A stretch of DNA of 64,000 nucleotides from Acanthornis magna. Taxonomy: Eukaryota > Chordata > Aves > Passeriformes > Acanthizidae. The stretch lies in assembly GCA_036785705.1 (NCBI GenBank), contig JAWUZG010000136.1:62001-126000 (forward strand). Direction: 5' to 3'. The translations under genes were made by a program, and so were the position numbers. The notes beneath the pieces are model-generated. The model was not told the DNA's origin. It saw only the letters and a program-made list of their open reading frames with translations, and ran no database searches. Of this stretch, positions 33,501-45,500 are shown piece by piece. Numbering within the stretch: the first letter of the stretch is position 1; the number at the start of each line of letters is the position of its first letter.

Positions 33501-36500
33501 AAGGGGCAGTGTTCTGCCTGGAGGGTGTGAAATTAGGTCCTGCAAAGTCTGGGCTCTGAAGGATTCCATGGTGTTCTTTGCAGTGATACTGATGCCTTCA
33601 AGTATTTCTAGTTTTTACTCTTTGTGTATCTGTAACTTGCTGTAGTTCTGTGCTTCTCACAAAGTGCTAAAATCCTCTGTTCCAGCACCTTTGGCCAAAC
33701 AAGGCTCTCTGAATAAGATTCAAGGACATATTCATTGCCTTAGGGCCCAAAAATATGTAAACTACTGTGAGATGGGGGAGCAGGGCTGGGGTGGTGAACA
33801 TCATCACCTGAGGGTGGATTGGAGAATGAAGGGCCAATGTGCTGATGGACAGAACTTATCAAAGGTGAAGGGCTCATGACCCCTTGTCCATTTTGGGTGT
33901 AGTCCCTGAGGGACTTTGCTTGCCTGAATGGACCTTCAAGGCTTTTGCAGGCTTTGAATAAATTGTCTGCTTTTACACTCCTAATTTGTCTTGGCCTCTC
34001 TTTCAGGTAGCCTGTCCTTTAGGCAGCAACACAACAGTGGTGCTTCACAGTTCAGGAAGGATTTCTGTTTCAGAGCACAGTTCTGTTCTCTCTCCCTTCG
34101 GGAAGGAGACACAAGCAGCATCTCCCAGTGGCTGCTGTGCCCTTGCTGACAAGTCAGCTGAAATAATCACTGCACTGATGCTTCTTGAACACCGAGGCAG
34201 AAGTGCTGTGCCCAGCACAGAGCTGTTCCCTGGGCTTTGAGGGTTGAGTCAGACCCTGGACAGCACAGCTTAAAAGACAAACTGAGCCCCGTGTCCATTT
34301 CCCTGACAGCTGTTGAATGTTTTGTTTGTATTACCTGTTAATTTGAAGGGTTTATCTAATTAATTTAGTCTGGCCTGCCATTCTGCAAAGCTTGTGGATT
34401 AGTTGTCTCACCTATTTAATGCTGGCCATTAATTTTCACTCAGATGGCTCTGGATCAAGGCTAATTAGTGCTTGTGTGACTAATCTCTGCATGATCTGAC
34501 TAGCCTGGGGTGCCACTTGTGAGACCTCTGCAGCTACAGGAAAATGAAGAGATGTGTTCAGATAAGTGCAGCAGCCAAACCCCGCCCTGTGCTGCAGGAG
34601 GAGGTGAAAAAAATCCCCAGCAGGGACAGACCCCAGAGCAAATCATTCTTGAACTCAAATCTGACGGTCAGTCCCGTCCCAAGAAAAAGCAAAATTGATT
34701 TTCAGTGTGTTCTCTGTGTTCTGTGAAGCCACCCCTCTGTGTGCCCTCAGTGTGTGACACAGCTCAGGGGGAGAGAGAGCACAGCTGAACTTTCAGCATC
34801 CTGCAGTAAATGCTGTGTGTGGAGTCACGTAGGCAAATCACTGACCCCTGAAGGACCAGGTCCAGGTGTGTTACAGCAGAGCAAATGAAGATTTTCTCCT
34901 CCTCCTGTGAAGAACAGGAAGAAATGCAATGAGTAACGTTCATATTTTCCAAATGACTGCCCAGCTGAGTGCCTGGCAAACAGAAGCTGCAGGATGCTCG
35001 AATCAAAAAGGTTGGAAAAGTCCTCCAAGATCATAGAGTCCAGCTGTTCCCCCAGCACTGCCACGGCCACCACTACCCCATGTCCCCAAGTGCCACATCC
35101 ACAGGGCTTTTAAATCCCTTCAGGGGTGGAGGCTCCACCACTGCCCTGGGCAGCAGTGCCAGGGCTGGACAGCCCTTTGGTGAAGAATTTTTCCTAAATA
35201 TCCAACTTAAACCTCCCCTGGCCCAGCCTGAGGCCGTTCCCTCTCCTCCTGTCCCTGTTCCCTGCGAGCACAGCCTGATCCCCCGGCTGTCCCCTCCTGC
35301 CAGGAGCTGTGCAGAGCCACAAGGTCCCCCTGAGCCTCCTTTTCTCCAGGCTGAGCCCTTCCCCAGCTCCCTCAGCTGCTCCTGGAGCTCCAGAACCTTC
35401 CCCAGCTCCGTTCCCTTCCCTGGATGCTGCTGCCCCTCCATGTCCTTCTGGGAGTGAGGGGCCCAGAGCTGCCCCCAGGGCTGGAGGTGCCCCAGGACAG
35501 GGGATGGGCACAGCTCTGCTCCTGCTGCCACACCAGTGCTGTCACAAACCAGGTGCTACTGGCTCCTGTTCAGCCAGCTGTGTGCTGCTGGAAAAGAAAC
35601 CAGGCAGTAGAAATATTTTAGGGACTGGAAGGAAGAAAAAAGCTTCATTAAAACATTTATTTTCCTACCAAATGACAATCCATAGTGACTGGGTGTCTTC
35701 TGCTGTTAGTGTGAATGTTTTGGAGATGTGACAAATATTGTCCAACAAGTGTTTGACTGTGGTATGGGTCAGGTTTTGTGGGGTTTACTTCATCCTGAGC
35801 CCTGTCCACTCTGGGCACTTTGAGGAATTACTGAGTCTCCTTGTAGGGATTTAAATGGAGAAAAGAGGAGAGCTTACTTCATATGTTTTTCTCTGTGAGG
35901 GTTGAGCTCCTCGGTTTGAAATAAATACATGGCTTATAAATAGATTCCTCTTTCATAAAATGCAAAGCAGTCTCTGTTTCACAGGACAACAGGAACCAAA
36001 AGCAGAATGAATGAGTGCTGGAACTGCACAGCTGATCTGCTGGGTAGGACCATCTTTGGAATTACTGAGAGACACTGAAGCTTGCAGGTGAAAGGATGCT
36101 GAGGTTTGAATTGCATCTTATCTCAACAACTTAGTAAGAGAAATACTGCATTTGTATAAAAAGCTTTTTGCAGAGTGTTTTTGGCATTTATCAGTGTCCA
36201 AGAAGTGATCTACTCCTCTGCCTCTGCTGGAAAATGTTTCCTCTAGCATTCAAAATAAGCATTATCATGCTGTGCATAAGGCTGAAGCCAAATGCTGGCA
36301 TGTCTGGAGCCTGCACTCGCTGATTTCTCCCAGCCCTGTTTTGTCTGCAGAGGTGGTTGGGGACAGAAGGGTGACAGCAGTGTGACAGTGCAGTGACTCA
36401 GTTCCAAATGTCACAGTGTGTTGAGGCTGGAGTTTGTGGGGGGCCTGCTGACATCCCTGTGACACCTCTGCTGCAGCAGCCTGAGCTGCTGAGGGCTCTG

Positions 36501-39500
36501 CTGGCCAACGCCTGCCCCAGATGGCTCTGCTTTGCAGCCCTGCTGAGCTCGGGGCTGCAGCTGTGTCCTTATCAGTCCCAAAGTCAGCGCTTTGAAGCCT
36601 CAGATAACTGAGGTGAGCTGCAGGCACACCTTTGGTCATTGCATAGATTGAGTCATAATGAATCTCATTTTCTGATGTAGATATGCTAAGTGTAGCTTTT
36701 TTAGGAAGGCATTGTTTGGATCAGAGGATGCTGGAGACTTGACACAGTGTGCAAAGCATTTTGTGCTCCTGCTGGGACACAGCATAATCCAGCAAAGCAC
36801 AAAATGAATGTGTTCTGAGCTGAAGTAAGTGAGTAGTTCTGCCGTTTTCGTGAGACCATTTGAATATTTGAATTAAGTTAATACTTGCAGGATTGAGCAA
36901 GTAATGCCATACACAGATATCAGTTAGGCTTATCAACAGAATATGTAAAGCAGCTATGATATTTTACCATTATCTGATTTTTTTTTTTTTTTTTTTTGCA
37001 TGACTGCTGTAGTTGATAGCAACAGAAGGCCTTGAAAGAAATATGTCTGAGAGTTTTCTGTGGAAAACTTCTGAAGTGAACCCACTGGTGAATTCCTCCC
37101 AGCTCATTTGCCAGATCTTCATTAGTAACTGCCCATATGCAGAGAGGATGGCAGTGAGAGCTGCAGTGCCCCTTGGTGTCCTGTGTGTGCCTACCTGTGT
37201 TTTGGGGAGTTTAAATCAGCAGGGTAGAATGAAGTTATCCCGTTACTGTGTTTATTTCAGCTGGAATTTGTGATCCTTATTTGCTTTTCAAGTTTTGTTT
37301 CAGGTATAATGATTTACATATTCCTCTCTGAAACATTAATGTTCCGAGGTTTCAATCAGACAAATCTACGTTACACAAGTCCAAAATAAAAATTCTAAAA
37401 ATCAGAATACTTTAGAAAAGAAAAATGCGCTTTTGGGTCCTTGCTGTTTGGTAACACAGAAAAGGAAGCAGAAAGGAAAGCCAGATGAAATTATTCAATT
37501 TAACAGCAATATTTTATTTCCTTTCTGCAGCTGATGAGGAGCACCAGCAGAATGTGGCAGCAGCGGCAGCAGCAGCAGCAGGGGCCAGGCCCCGGCCCCA
37601 CGTGGAGGAACGAGGAGAGGGAATGCCCAGGCGCCGCAGGAACATGGGGAGCAGGCTGATGGCCCAGAGGAGAGCCCAGCAGGCAGAGGAGTGGCTGGAA
37701 GGTAACCTTGGCTTCAGCTCAGCTCACAGACACTGAAACAAACCTTCAGAGCAGATGTTGAGATTGGGGAAGGGGTGCAGCTGCCTCCTGGAGGAAGTTG
37801 TTGAGTTTTGCTGATGGATTATTTACAGTTTGACCATAATCTCTCCCTACTTCATCCCTTTTCTCTAAATACCCCTTCCATTTAACCTCTGCCTCTTCCT
37901 GAGGTGAATCCTGGCTGTTAGTGGTGCCAGACTCTTCGCATCTCTCCTAAAAACTGCCTTTCATATTTCCTGGTTAGCTATGCAGGGAATTCAATTAAAT
38001 TTGGGAAAACAGAATCTGCACCTTGCAGTGAATAACAAGCTGTAGTAAAATACTGATTTCCTGCAAATTGGTGAGAAGCGTTAATTCCCCAGTGTAATCT
38101 CTGCAAAATGTGGAGTTTTCTTTCTGAGGAGCCATCCAGGTGGTGGTCAGGATCAAGTGGATTACCTGGAAATAACCAGGTTATTGACAATTTTTTGTGT
38201 AAATCCTGTGCTGGATTTACAGTTCACAGCTACGTTTCGTGGTGTGGTTGTAGACAAAAATACGGTGATAAATAACATCATTCTACACCTTGTAAGTATA
38301 ACTCCCTTTTCTGGTGAAGCTTCACACATTATTATTTTTATTGCTAGAGAGATGATATCACTGTGATTCACCCCCCTGGATTCTTTCTACTTTCAGATCG
38401 TGGGTGAAGTGTTCAGGCTTTCTGCTCAAGTGGGCTTTGCTGCACTTGAGTTTGCAGTGGAGATCAGAGCATTTCTGTGGTGGTGTGCAGGAGGTGAAAG
38501 CCATGAGCACACAGCTCTGTGATGCCTTGATTAGGGACTGTTTGCACTTTGTTCAGCTTTTCTTGCCCTGCCCTTTGTAGAAAGCCTCACGTTGGCAGGT
38601 GAACGTGCTTTTCCAGCTAATTATGTTCAGCACTTTCACAGATGGAGAATGGACAGGTGTGAACTTTTCAACTTTGGTTATTTCTTCTCATGTGATAACA
38701 TCCTGGAAAGAAAATGGCATCTAAAAATATTTGGTTTTCAACTCCAGACATCAAAAGTTTGAATGCTGAAGGCCGACAGTAAAGCTGTCAAAGCAAACGG
38801 CTCATCTTATCTTACTTTGTCACTTTAGCAATAGAAGAATCTGTGTCATTGGGCTTTATAAATAATTCTTTTGCAGCTTTCTGTACATCAGATGCAAGTA
38901 CTGCTGCTTTTGCATGAAGTTCCCTTTGAAATGACATGCCTTCTTTTATTTGTTTTCTCTAATTTCTTATCCAAATTAAAACAGCTTCTTGCTCTTTGCT
39001 TCTGTTTTGTGCTGCTTCTGGGGGTGGTTTTATTCATATTTTTGGGATGGTTTTTCCAAGTGGCTGAGCTCAGGTGCCCAACAGGAACCCCTAAGCCTTT
39101 GGAGACTGAGCACAGAGTGGAGCTGTGGAGTGGAGCATCTGTCCCTGGTCCCCCAGCACTGAGGTGTGCAGTGACCAGTGGCCATTATTAATTGGGATTA
39201 GCCACCCTCTGTGCTGCAAATCCTTTAGCCTGAGCTACCTGTGTTACTGTGGGGTTGGGGTTTTCCCTTTCAAAAGGATGTGTTACATGTTTTAAAGCCC
39301 TCTCTGGATATGTGACATGCCTGGAATTACTCTTGCATTTATCCCCTTTTTGCATTTTCTCTGTGTCATTGCAGTACAGAGCAGTTTTGCCTAATTGCTG
39401 CCTGCATTTGAACCAGCTGGAATAGCAAGTTCTCTCCACAGCAGAGTTCTGTGCTAGACAATTCATTGATTCCATGGAAAGAGAGCCCAGAGCGTGGGGT

Positions 39501-42500
39501 GATGTGCAGTCCAGGCAGTGCAGCACAGGGCTGAAGAGCAAAGTTATTTGGCAATTTAGACAGAAACACCAAATCCAAGCCGGTCTGGTTTCTTCACTCC
39601 TACCTTGTAAACACTCTGAAAACTTCTGAACATCTGCAACTAAAGTAGATTTTTTTTTTAATTGAATTTGTTGCAGTGTTTTACTGCTAAGTTTCTGTTC
39701 CGTGTGTGGAATTTCCACTCTGGGCCTGTGTTGAACTTTGGGCAAAGCTGCCTAATCCTGCTCTGTGTCACTCTGACTTCTGCCAAGAAGTGATTTCTTC
39801 ACCAGCCCATCGCTGCAAGATGCCAAGCACTGACCTCAGGAAGGGTGTGAGGATGCCCTGACCATCCCTGTGTCCCTGTAACACTCACAAAGTGGAATCA
39901 GGTCGGAAGTGCTGTTACCACCAAAGTTCTGCCTGTTGGGAGCCAGTTCTGCTGACTCTAGGAAATGTCCCCAAAGCAGCGCTCGCAGCCTTTGGAGTTG
40001 TGGTTAGCACGAAGGTTTTCTGTTTTCCATCTAACAATCAGATTTCAATTCCAGAATGAGAAAGAAGCTTCAAGGGTAAAGTTGTGGCCCACGGTTTCTG
40101 CTGCTGTGTTTGTGCCAGGGCTCAAATCTCTCACAGAGTAATGGGGGAGGAAAAACAGCCCCAAACCCTGGGCACTAGGATCAGAATCTTGAAAATCTTT
40201 AATTGTCCTTTCTATTGCTTAAATCTTACTTACAAGTCTGGAGAAGGAATTATTTAACACAGACAGGGATAGTAAATGATTATTTTCAATATTCACATGA
40301 CTCCATTGCCAGTGGAGCTAAACCAAGTCATAACTCTTCCTTCAGCTTGCTGGGGTGGGGTAAGACCTCTAAGTTACTTACAGATTGTCCCGGACAGAAG
40401 ACAAACAGTGCAGCATTCAACACCTCAACTTTCCTCCTGGAAGGAAAGCCCCCACAGGTGTTGGGTTCCTGATTCCCGAGTTCCATGGGGGCTGTGCCAC
40501 TGCCCACGCTGCCTCAGGTCACTGAGCAGTGTTTTTCAGTGGTTACTGACTGCTCCACGGAGGTCACCTGTTAGGAGAACATCAGCACCTGCAAATACCC
40601 TCTGATGACCAAAGATTGCCGGGGGATGGTTCTCCTTGGTGACAAAGTAATTTTCAAAATGACTGAGACCCTTGAGCTGTGTTCCACTGGCGTGACTTTC
40701 AGGCTGGCTTTAGAAAAATGGTTTTGATTGCCTTAAATTGCTCAATTTAATTCCAGCCACAACACTCCTGCCTTTGCTGCAGCCCTCTGCAATCTGGGAG
40801 TGTTGTTAAAAGCCTGTGTGCTCTGCACATTGGAGCAGAGTGCCTGCTCCTTCCCCTGTGGAAAAGGAGTCTGGGAGGAGAGTTGTGTATTCATGTGGTT
40901 GGGTTGAGATCCCAGCTAGCAGACTTAATTAACTCTGTGTGTCTTAATTTAAATTGAACCCAGACAGAGGTGGCTTTGTGGGCTGGCTGCAGCCAAGATG
41001 GAAATGCTGCAAGGCAGAAAGGGGTGAGGATTTCAGGTATTAATCATTTAGGGAGGAGAGGCCAAGCTAAGCAGTGGGAAGGGAGATAAATTGGAGTTGG
41101 ACTGAGGGTTGTTTGGGGCATGGGGCAGTGTAAATAAATACCATGACCCATTTCCAATTCCAGATCCCTTTTATTTACTGACCAAGGAGGCTGTGCTTGG
41201 CTCTTGGCTGTGCCTGGTTGATGCTCTGGGTGCATCCACGTGGACTCTGCTCACCTCTGGATGGACATAAGAGTGTTTTGTTGAGAGCTTTTACTTGGTT
41301 GCTGATCATGTGCAGAAAAAACACACATCTCTACATCTGGCAGCAGCATAAAACCCCAAAAGGTTAAATATCCCAACATCTGCATGGCTTTTCTCTGAGC
41401 TTTTAGCATTGTACAGGTGAGCACAGGTGTTGGAATCTCCAGTACAGTGAACATTTGGTTAAAGTATTTTACTTGCACAGAATCAGTAATGATAAATCCA
41501 ACAGCTTTTGGCAGTCTGAGTGCTCAAGCTTGTAAAATAAAGCATGATAAAGAAGAGTTAATGAGTCCAGCATAAATGAAATCATAAGTCCCTTTCTTCT
41601 TTTGAATGGCAAGACTTGGAGATCAGAATCTCACATTTTTCTTTGTAAGTGTTAATCACTATTGAGATAGAAAGTACAAAACAACAAACAGTTGTAAAGT
41701 TTTTAAAATTATTATAATTGGACATTTTTAAAATGCCCTTTATTGTTTTTTGTAGCATTTAAGCTCAGCAATGAAACCTTGCAGCTAAAAAAATCTTGCA
41801 TGAGTGTTTTCTGCTACTTTTCGGGGGAAACTAATATAAAAATAATTTTTCATCCCCATTGAGTGATGGATACCGTGCATAAGTTCAAGAAGAACGTGTT
41901 TGTGCAGAAATCTCTTAAAATAAGAAGCACTTTTTTTGAGTGCTGAAAGATCTGGAAAATGTGTAAATTTAGAACCAGTGATGTGGTCCCACGCTGTTCT
42001 GGTGAAATGGAGCTGCGTTAATTGTCGTAGTAGTTGAAATAATTTTAATGCTTAATCAGTAGGAAAACCTTTCTAGTACAGTTCAACTTTGACTAATATC
42101 CCAACCGGTGAATCAAAAGTCAATTTTGACTTGCTGCTACTCATCCAGTGAGTTTGGTGTTATCAGAGTGCCCCCAGTGAGTGTCTGATCCAGTTCAGGC
42201 ACAGACAGGCTGTGCAAGGGGGAGGTGTGTGGTTTCTCACTTCTGCCAAATGGCTTTAGCTGAGAATAAACTTCACATTCTGCCCTAAAGGTCTGATGTG
42301 CTTTGTGTCTGCTGCACTTTTCTGCCCTGAGTGTTGCCTGCTCTTGTGGCTTCAGATTAATAAACTGATATCTTGCTCTGTTTCTAAAGTGGGTAACAAC
42401 CAAATTAAATTTAAAAGATATAAAAATCAGGACTAGTTATTAGACTATTACTAGCCCCGCCCCAGGGCTGTGTTACTCAGGAATGCCCACACCTTTCCAG

Positions 42501-45500
42501 GGGCTGGTGTCACACATCTGTTGGATATTAATTACAGGTTGTTAATAACATCTTGTGTTTTCAGGATGAACTCTTTGTTTTGCCTGGCATCTTTCCCCCC
42601 CTCTCCTTTCTCTTACTCCTTTTGTTAGGTGCTGCATAAATAGTAAATAAGGCAGCTGACTGTGCCCAGAGGACTTTTTGTGAGTAGCCACATGTGCTGC
42701 TCTCATTCTTTTTCACGGATGGGAATCCATTTGCCTCCCCCAGAACTTAAAAGGAAGCAAGACAAGGACAGCTAGACCAGGTTGGACCGGGCTTGGAGAA
42801 ACCTCATCTGGTGGGAGGTGGGAGCAGCAGTGGGGTTGGAATGAGATGATCTTTAAGGTCCTTTCCAACCCAAACCATTCTGTGATTCTGTCATAACTAA
42901 CTCGATGTTCATTGTTTATTTTGGAAGTTTTTGTCTATTCTGTACACAGTAGCTGCTAAATTTCTGTCCTGATAGAGAGCATCAGCACTCCAGCACATTT
43001 TCCAACGGTACTGGGAAGCATTTTTTAAAAAAAAGTCTGTAAATTTCCAGAAATTCACACACCTGTGTGGCTGATAACTATTCCCTGTTGTGCTGCCTCT
43101 CAATATGTACAAAATATTAAAGAAAAGCAAAGATTCCCTGAAGCCACCTCTCAGCTGGCCAGGTGAGCAATCCTATTTGTGTCAAGCAGAATATGTCACA
43201 CTGCTTCTTGGAGATGGGAGCTGGTGGGAGTGCTGTGCAAGCTCCAGAAATCATGGAATGGTTTGGGTTGGAAGGAATCATAAAGATCATCCAGTGCCAC
43301 CCCTGCCATGGGCAGGGACACCTCCCACTGTCCCAGGCTGCTCCAAGCCCTGTCCAGCCTGGCCTTGGACACTGCCAGGGATCCAGGGGCAGCCACAGCT
43401 TCTCTGGGCACCTGTGCCAGGGCCTCACACCCTCCCAGGGAACAATTCCTTCCCAAAATCCCACTTGAAGCTGCTCTCTGGCAGTTCTAATGCTGTCACT
43501 GTCCTGGGCTTTCCCAGCTGAGCGCAAACACAAGGCTGCCCAAGCACAGCACTGGGGGATGATGAACAGCCTTCACACACCATTAACTGAGCATCCTGCA
43601 CCACATCCCAAGCTCAGGGACAGATGGAGTGCAAGTTCCTATGGACTGACCCCCCATGGAGTCTCCCAGTGCTGTCCCAGCCACAAGTGTGTGAAAAGTG
43701 ATGGTTAAAAGCTGCTGAAACAATCACTGCTTTATTAAAATGAAATAATTGCTGGCTGTGTGCAGCACCCTCTCTGCTTTTGGTGGAGCTGTGCTGCTGT
43801 AACAACAAATTGATTCAGCAAATACTTTGGCCATGTGTTTCTGTTGCTGTCAGCATGTTCAGGTTTATTTAGTAGCTATTAATTGCACCCAGGTTTAGTG
43901 CCCTGGTGACCTTTCAAGCTCTGCTGAATCATTTGCTGTGTCTGCATCACCATCTCTGGTTTTGTTGGATGTAACTCCACACACTGGAGAAAGCTTGGAG
44001 GCAGTGGTGCTTAAGGGATCACGTTAGAGGCTTCAAACAGGAGTAGGGCAAATGCTCCTGAATGACAAAGGCAGCTTTGATCCAGGACTGGAAAAAAAGG
44101 CTTTAAAAGCAAACCTTCCTTAGGTTTCTGCCTTGCCTCTGGCTCAGGTAATTTTACTATAGATGAAATCTGAGAAGCCCTCAGGTGGAACAGTGTCATA
44201 GATGGTGTTTTATACTTGTGGTGTTTGCCAGAAATAATTTTCTAAACAATAATGGCAGAACTGAGCTGTTAATTTTGGAGTAATAACTGCCAGTGCTGGG
44301 TGTGCTCACCTATTGTGTTTGGAACTCCCTTTGATGCAGTATTTAAAATATAAATTAAGTTATTTTAAGCATCACTAAAATTGTAGAAGTGACTGTGTCA
44401 GGTCTGAGTATTCCTCCTTGCTCTGTGTGGTGCAGGAAGGGAGAACCCTTTTGATCATCTCAGTAATCAGACTCCAGCAATTCTCTAAAGCCCAACTCAG
44501 CAACCAGGCTCATATTAATTCCATCTCCTGAAAACAGCTCAGTTGTTTGAGAGCCACCTACACAGCTCTCCGGTACACTTATTTCTCATGATGTCTTGGT
44601 GGTTTAACCATAGTCCCGTTCTGTGTCCTGGAATTAGTAAAACAAGAGTGTTTCCAACCTAATTCTGCAGATAAAAGTGTCATTCATCCATATGCTCCTT
44701 TCACAGCAGCTTTTTGGGTTCCCAAAAAAGGGGACCAGGTGCTCTGGAGAGAACTCCCTCCAGAGAACATCCTGGCACCAGCCCTGCCCAAACTATTCCC
44801 CTTTGGATCTGAAGTCAGCATCGAGCAGAGCAGCATTGGGGATGCTCAAAGTACCAATTACTTCACCCAAAAAGGGATCCATGTGTGAGGATCTTTCATT
44901 TGGATCCTTCCACGACTGTCAATATATTGCAGGTGTTTCCTGAGAGTTTCTCTTGGGGTGTTGAGGTCGCTCCGCAGTGTTTGGTGGATCAAGGACTGAT
45001 TTAGACCAGCAAACAAAGTGGCCAAATGTTGCTGAGCTTTGGGCAGGGAGGAAGTGTGTGCCTTTCAAAGCTCATCTTCCTCAGCCCCTGAGTGAGCAGA
45101 AATCCTCATTTGCACAGCCTTTGAGCATAACTCTTTCATATTTCACAGTTGCAGAAATCACCTCTGTAAACAACCAATTGTCATACAACAGGCAAATATT
45201 TACATGTCATTTTCTTGCAGGCAGACCCGACATTTGCATTTCAAGGATTTTTTTCCCCTCATCCCTGAAAGGTTATTTCTGTCAGACTAGAACCACTGGA
45301 TGAGTGGGGTGCCTCTGAATCCCACTTTCTCAATGGATGTCTGTTGTGCAAAGCCTGAGAGTAACTGGGAAAAAAAAATCTCTGCAGGCCAGTGTTGAGC
45401 AGATCCATCATGCCAACCATTAGCACAATTTCTGTATCAGAGAAAATACTCTTTTAATAGTGGAAAGCAAGAAATATTTATGAGAAGCCTTCCTTCAAAG

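Larger units (their letters stand above)
30270..37530 (+). other. DDRGK1: DDRGK1 intron 1
   Basis: A 7.3-kb intron, GTGGGT to TTTCTGCAG. It holds the rest of the CpG island, a long CR1 fragment (30790-31635), minus-strand CR1 pieces at 31745-31830 and 34996-35525, a 2 x 21-bp repeat at 33276-33317, an A/T-rich stretch rich in TAAT cores at 34320-34510 and a poly(T) run at 36978-36997. I see no further exon. Confidence 0.85.
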
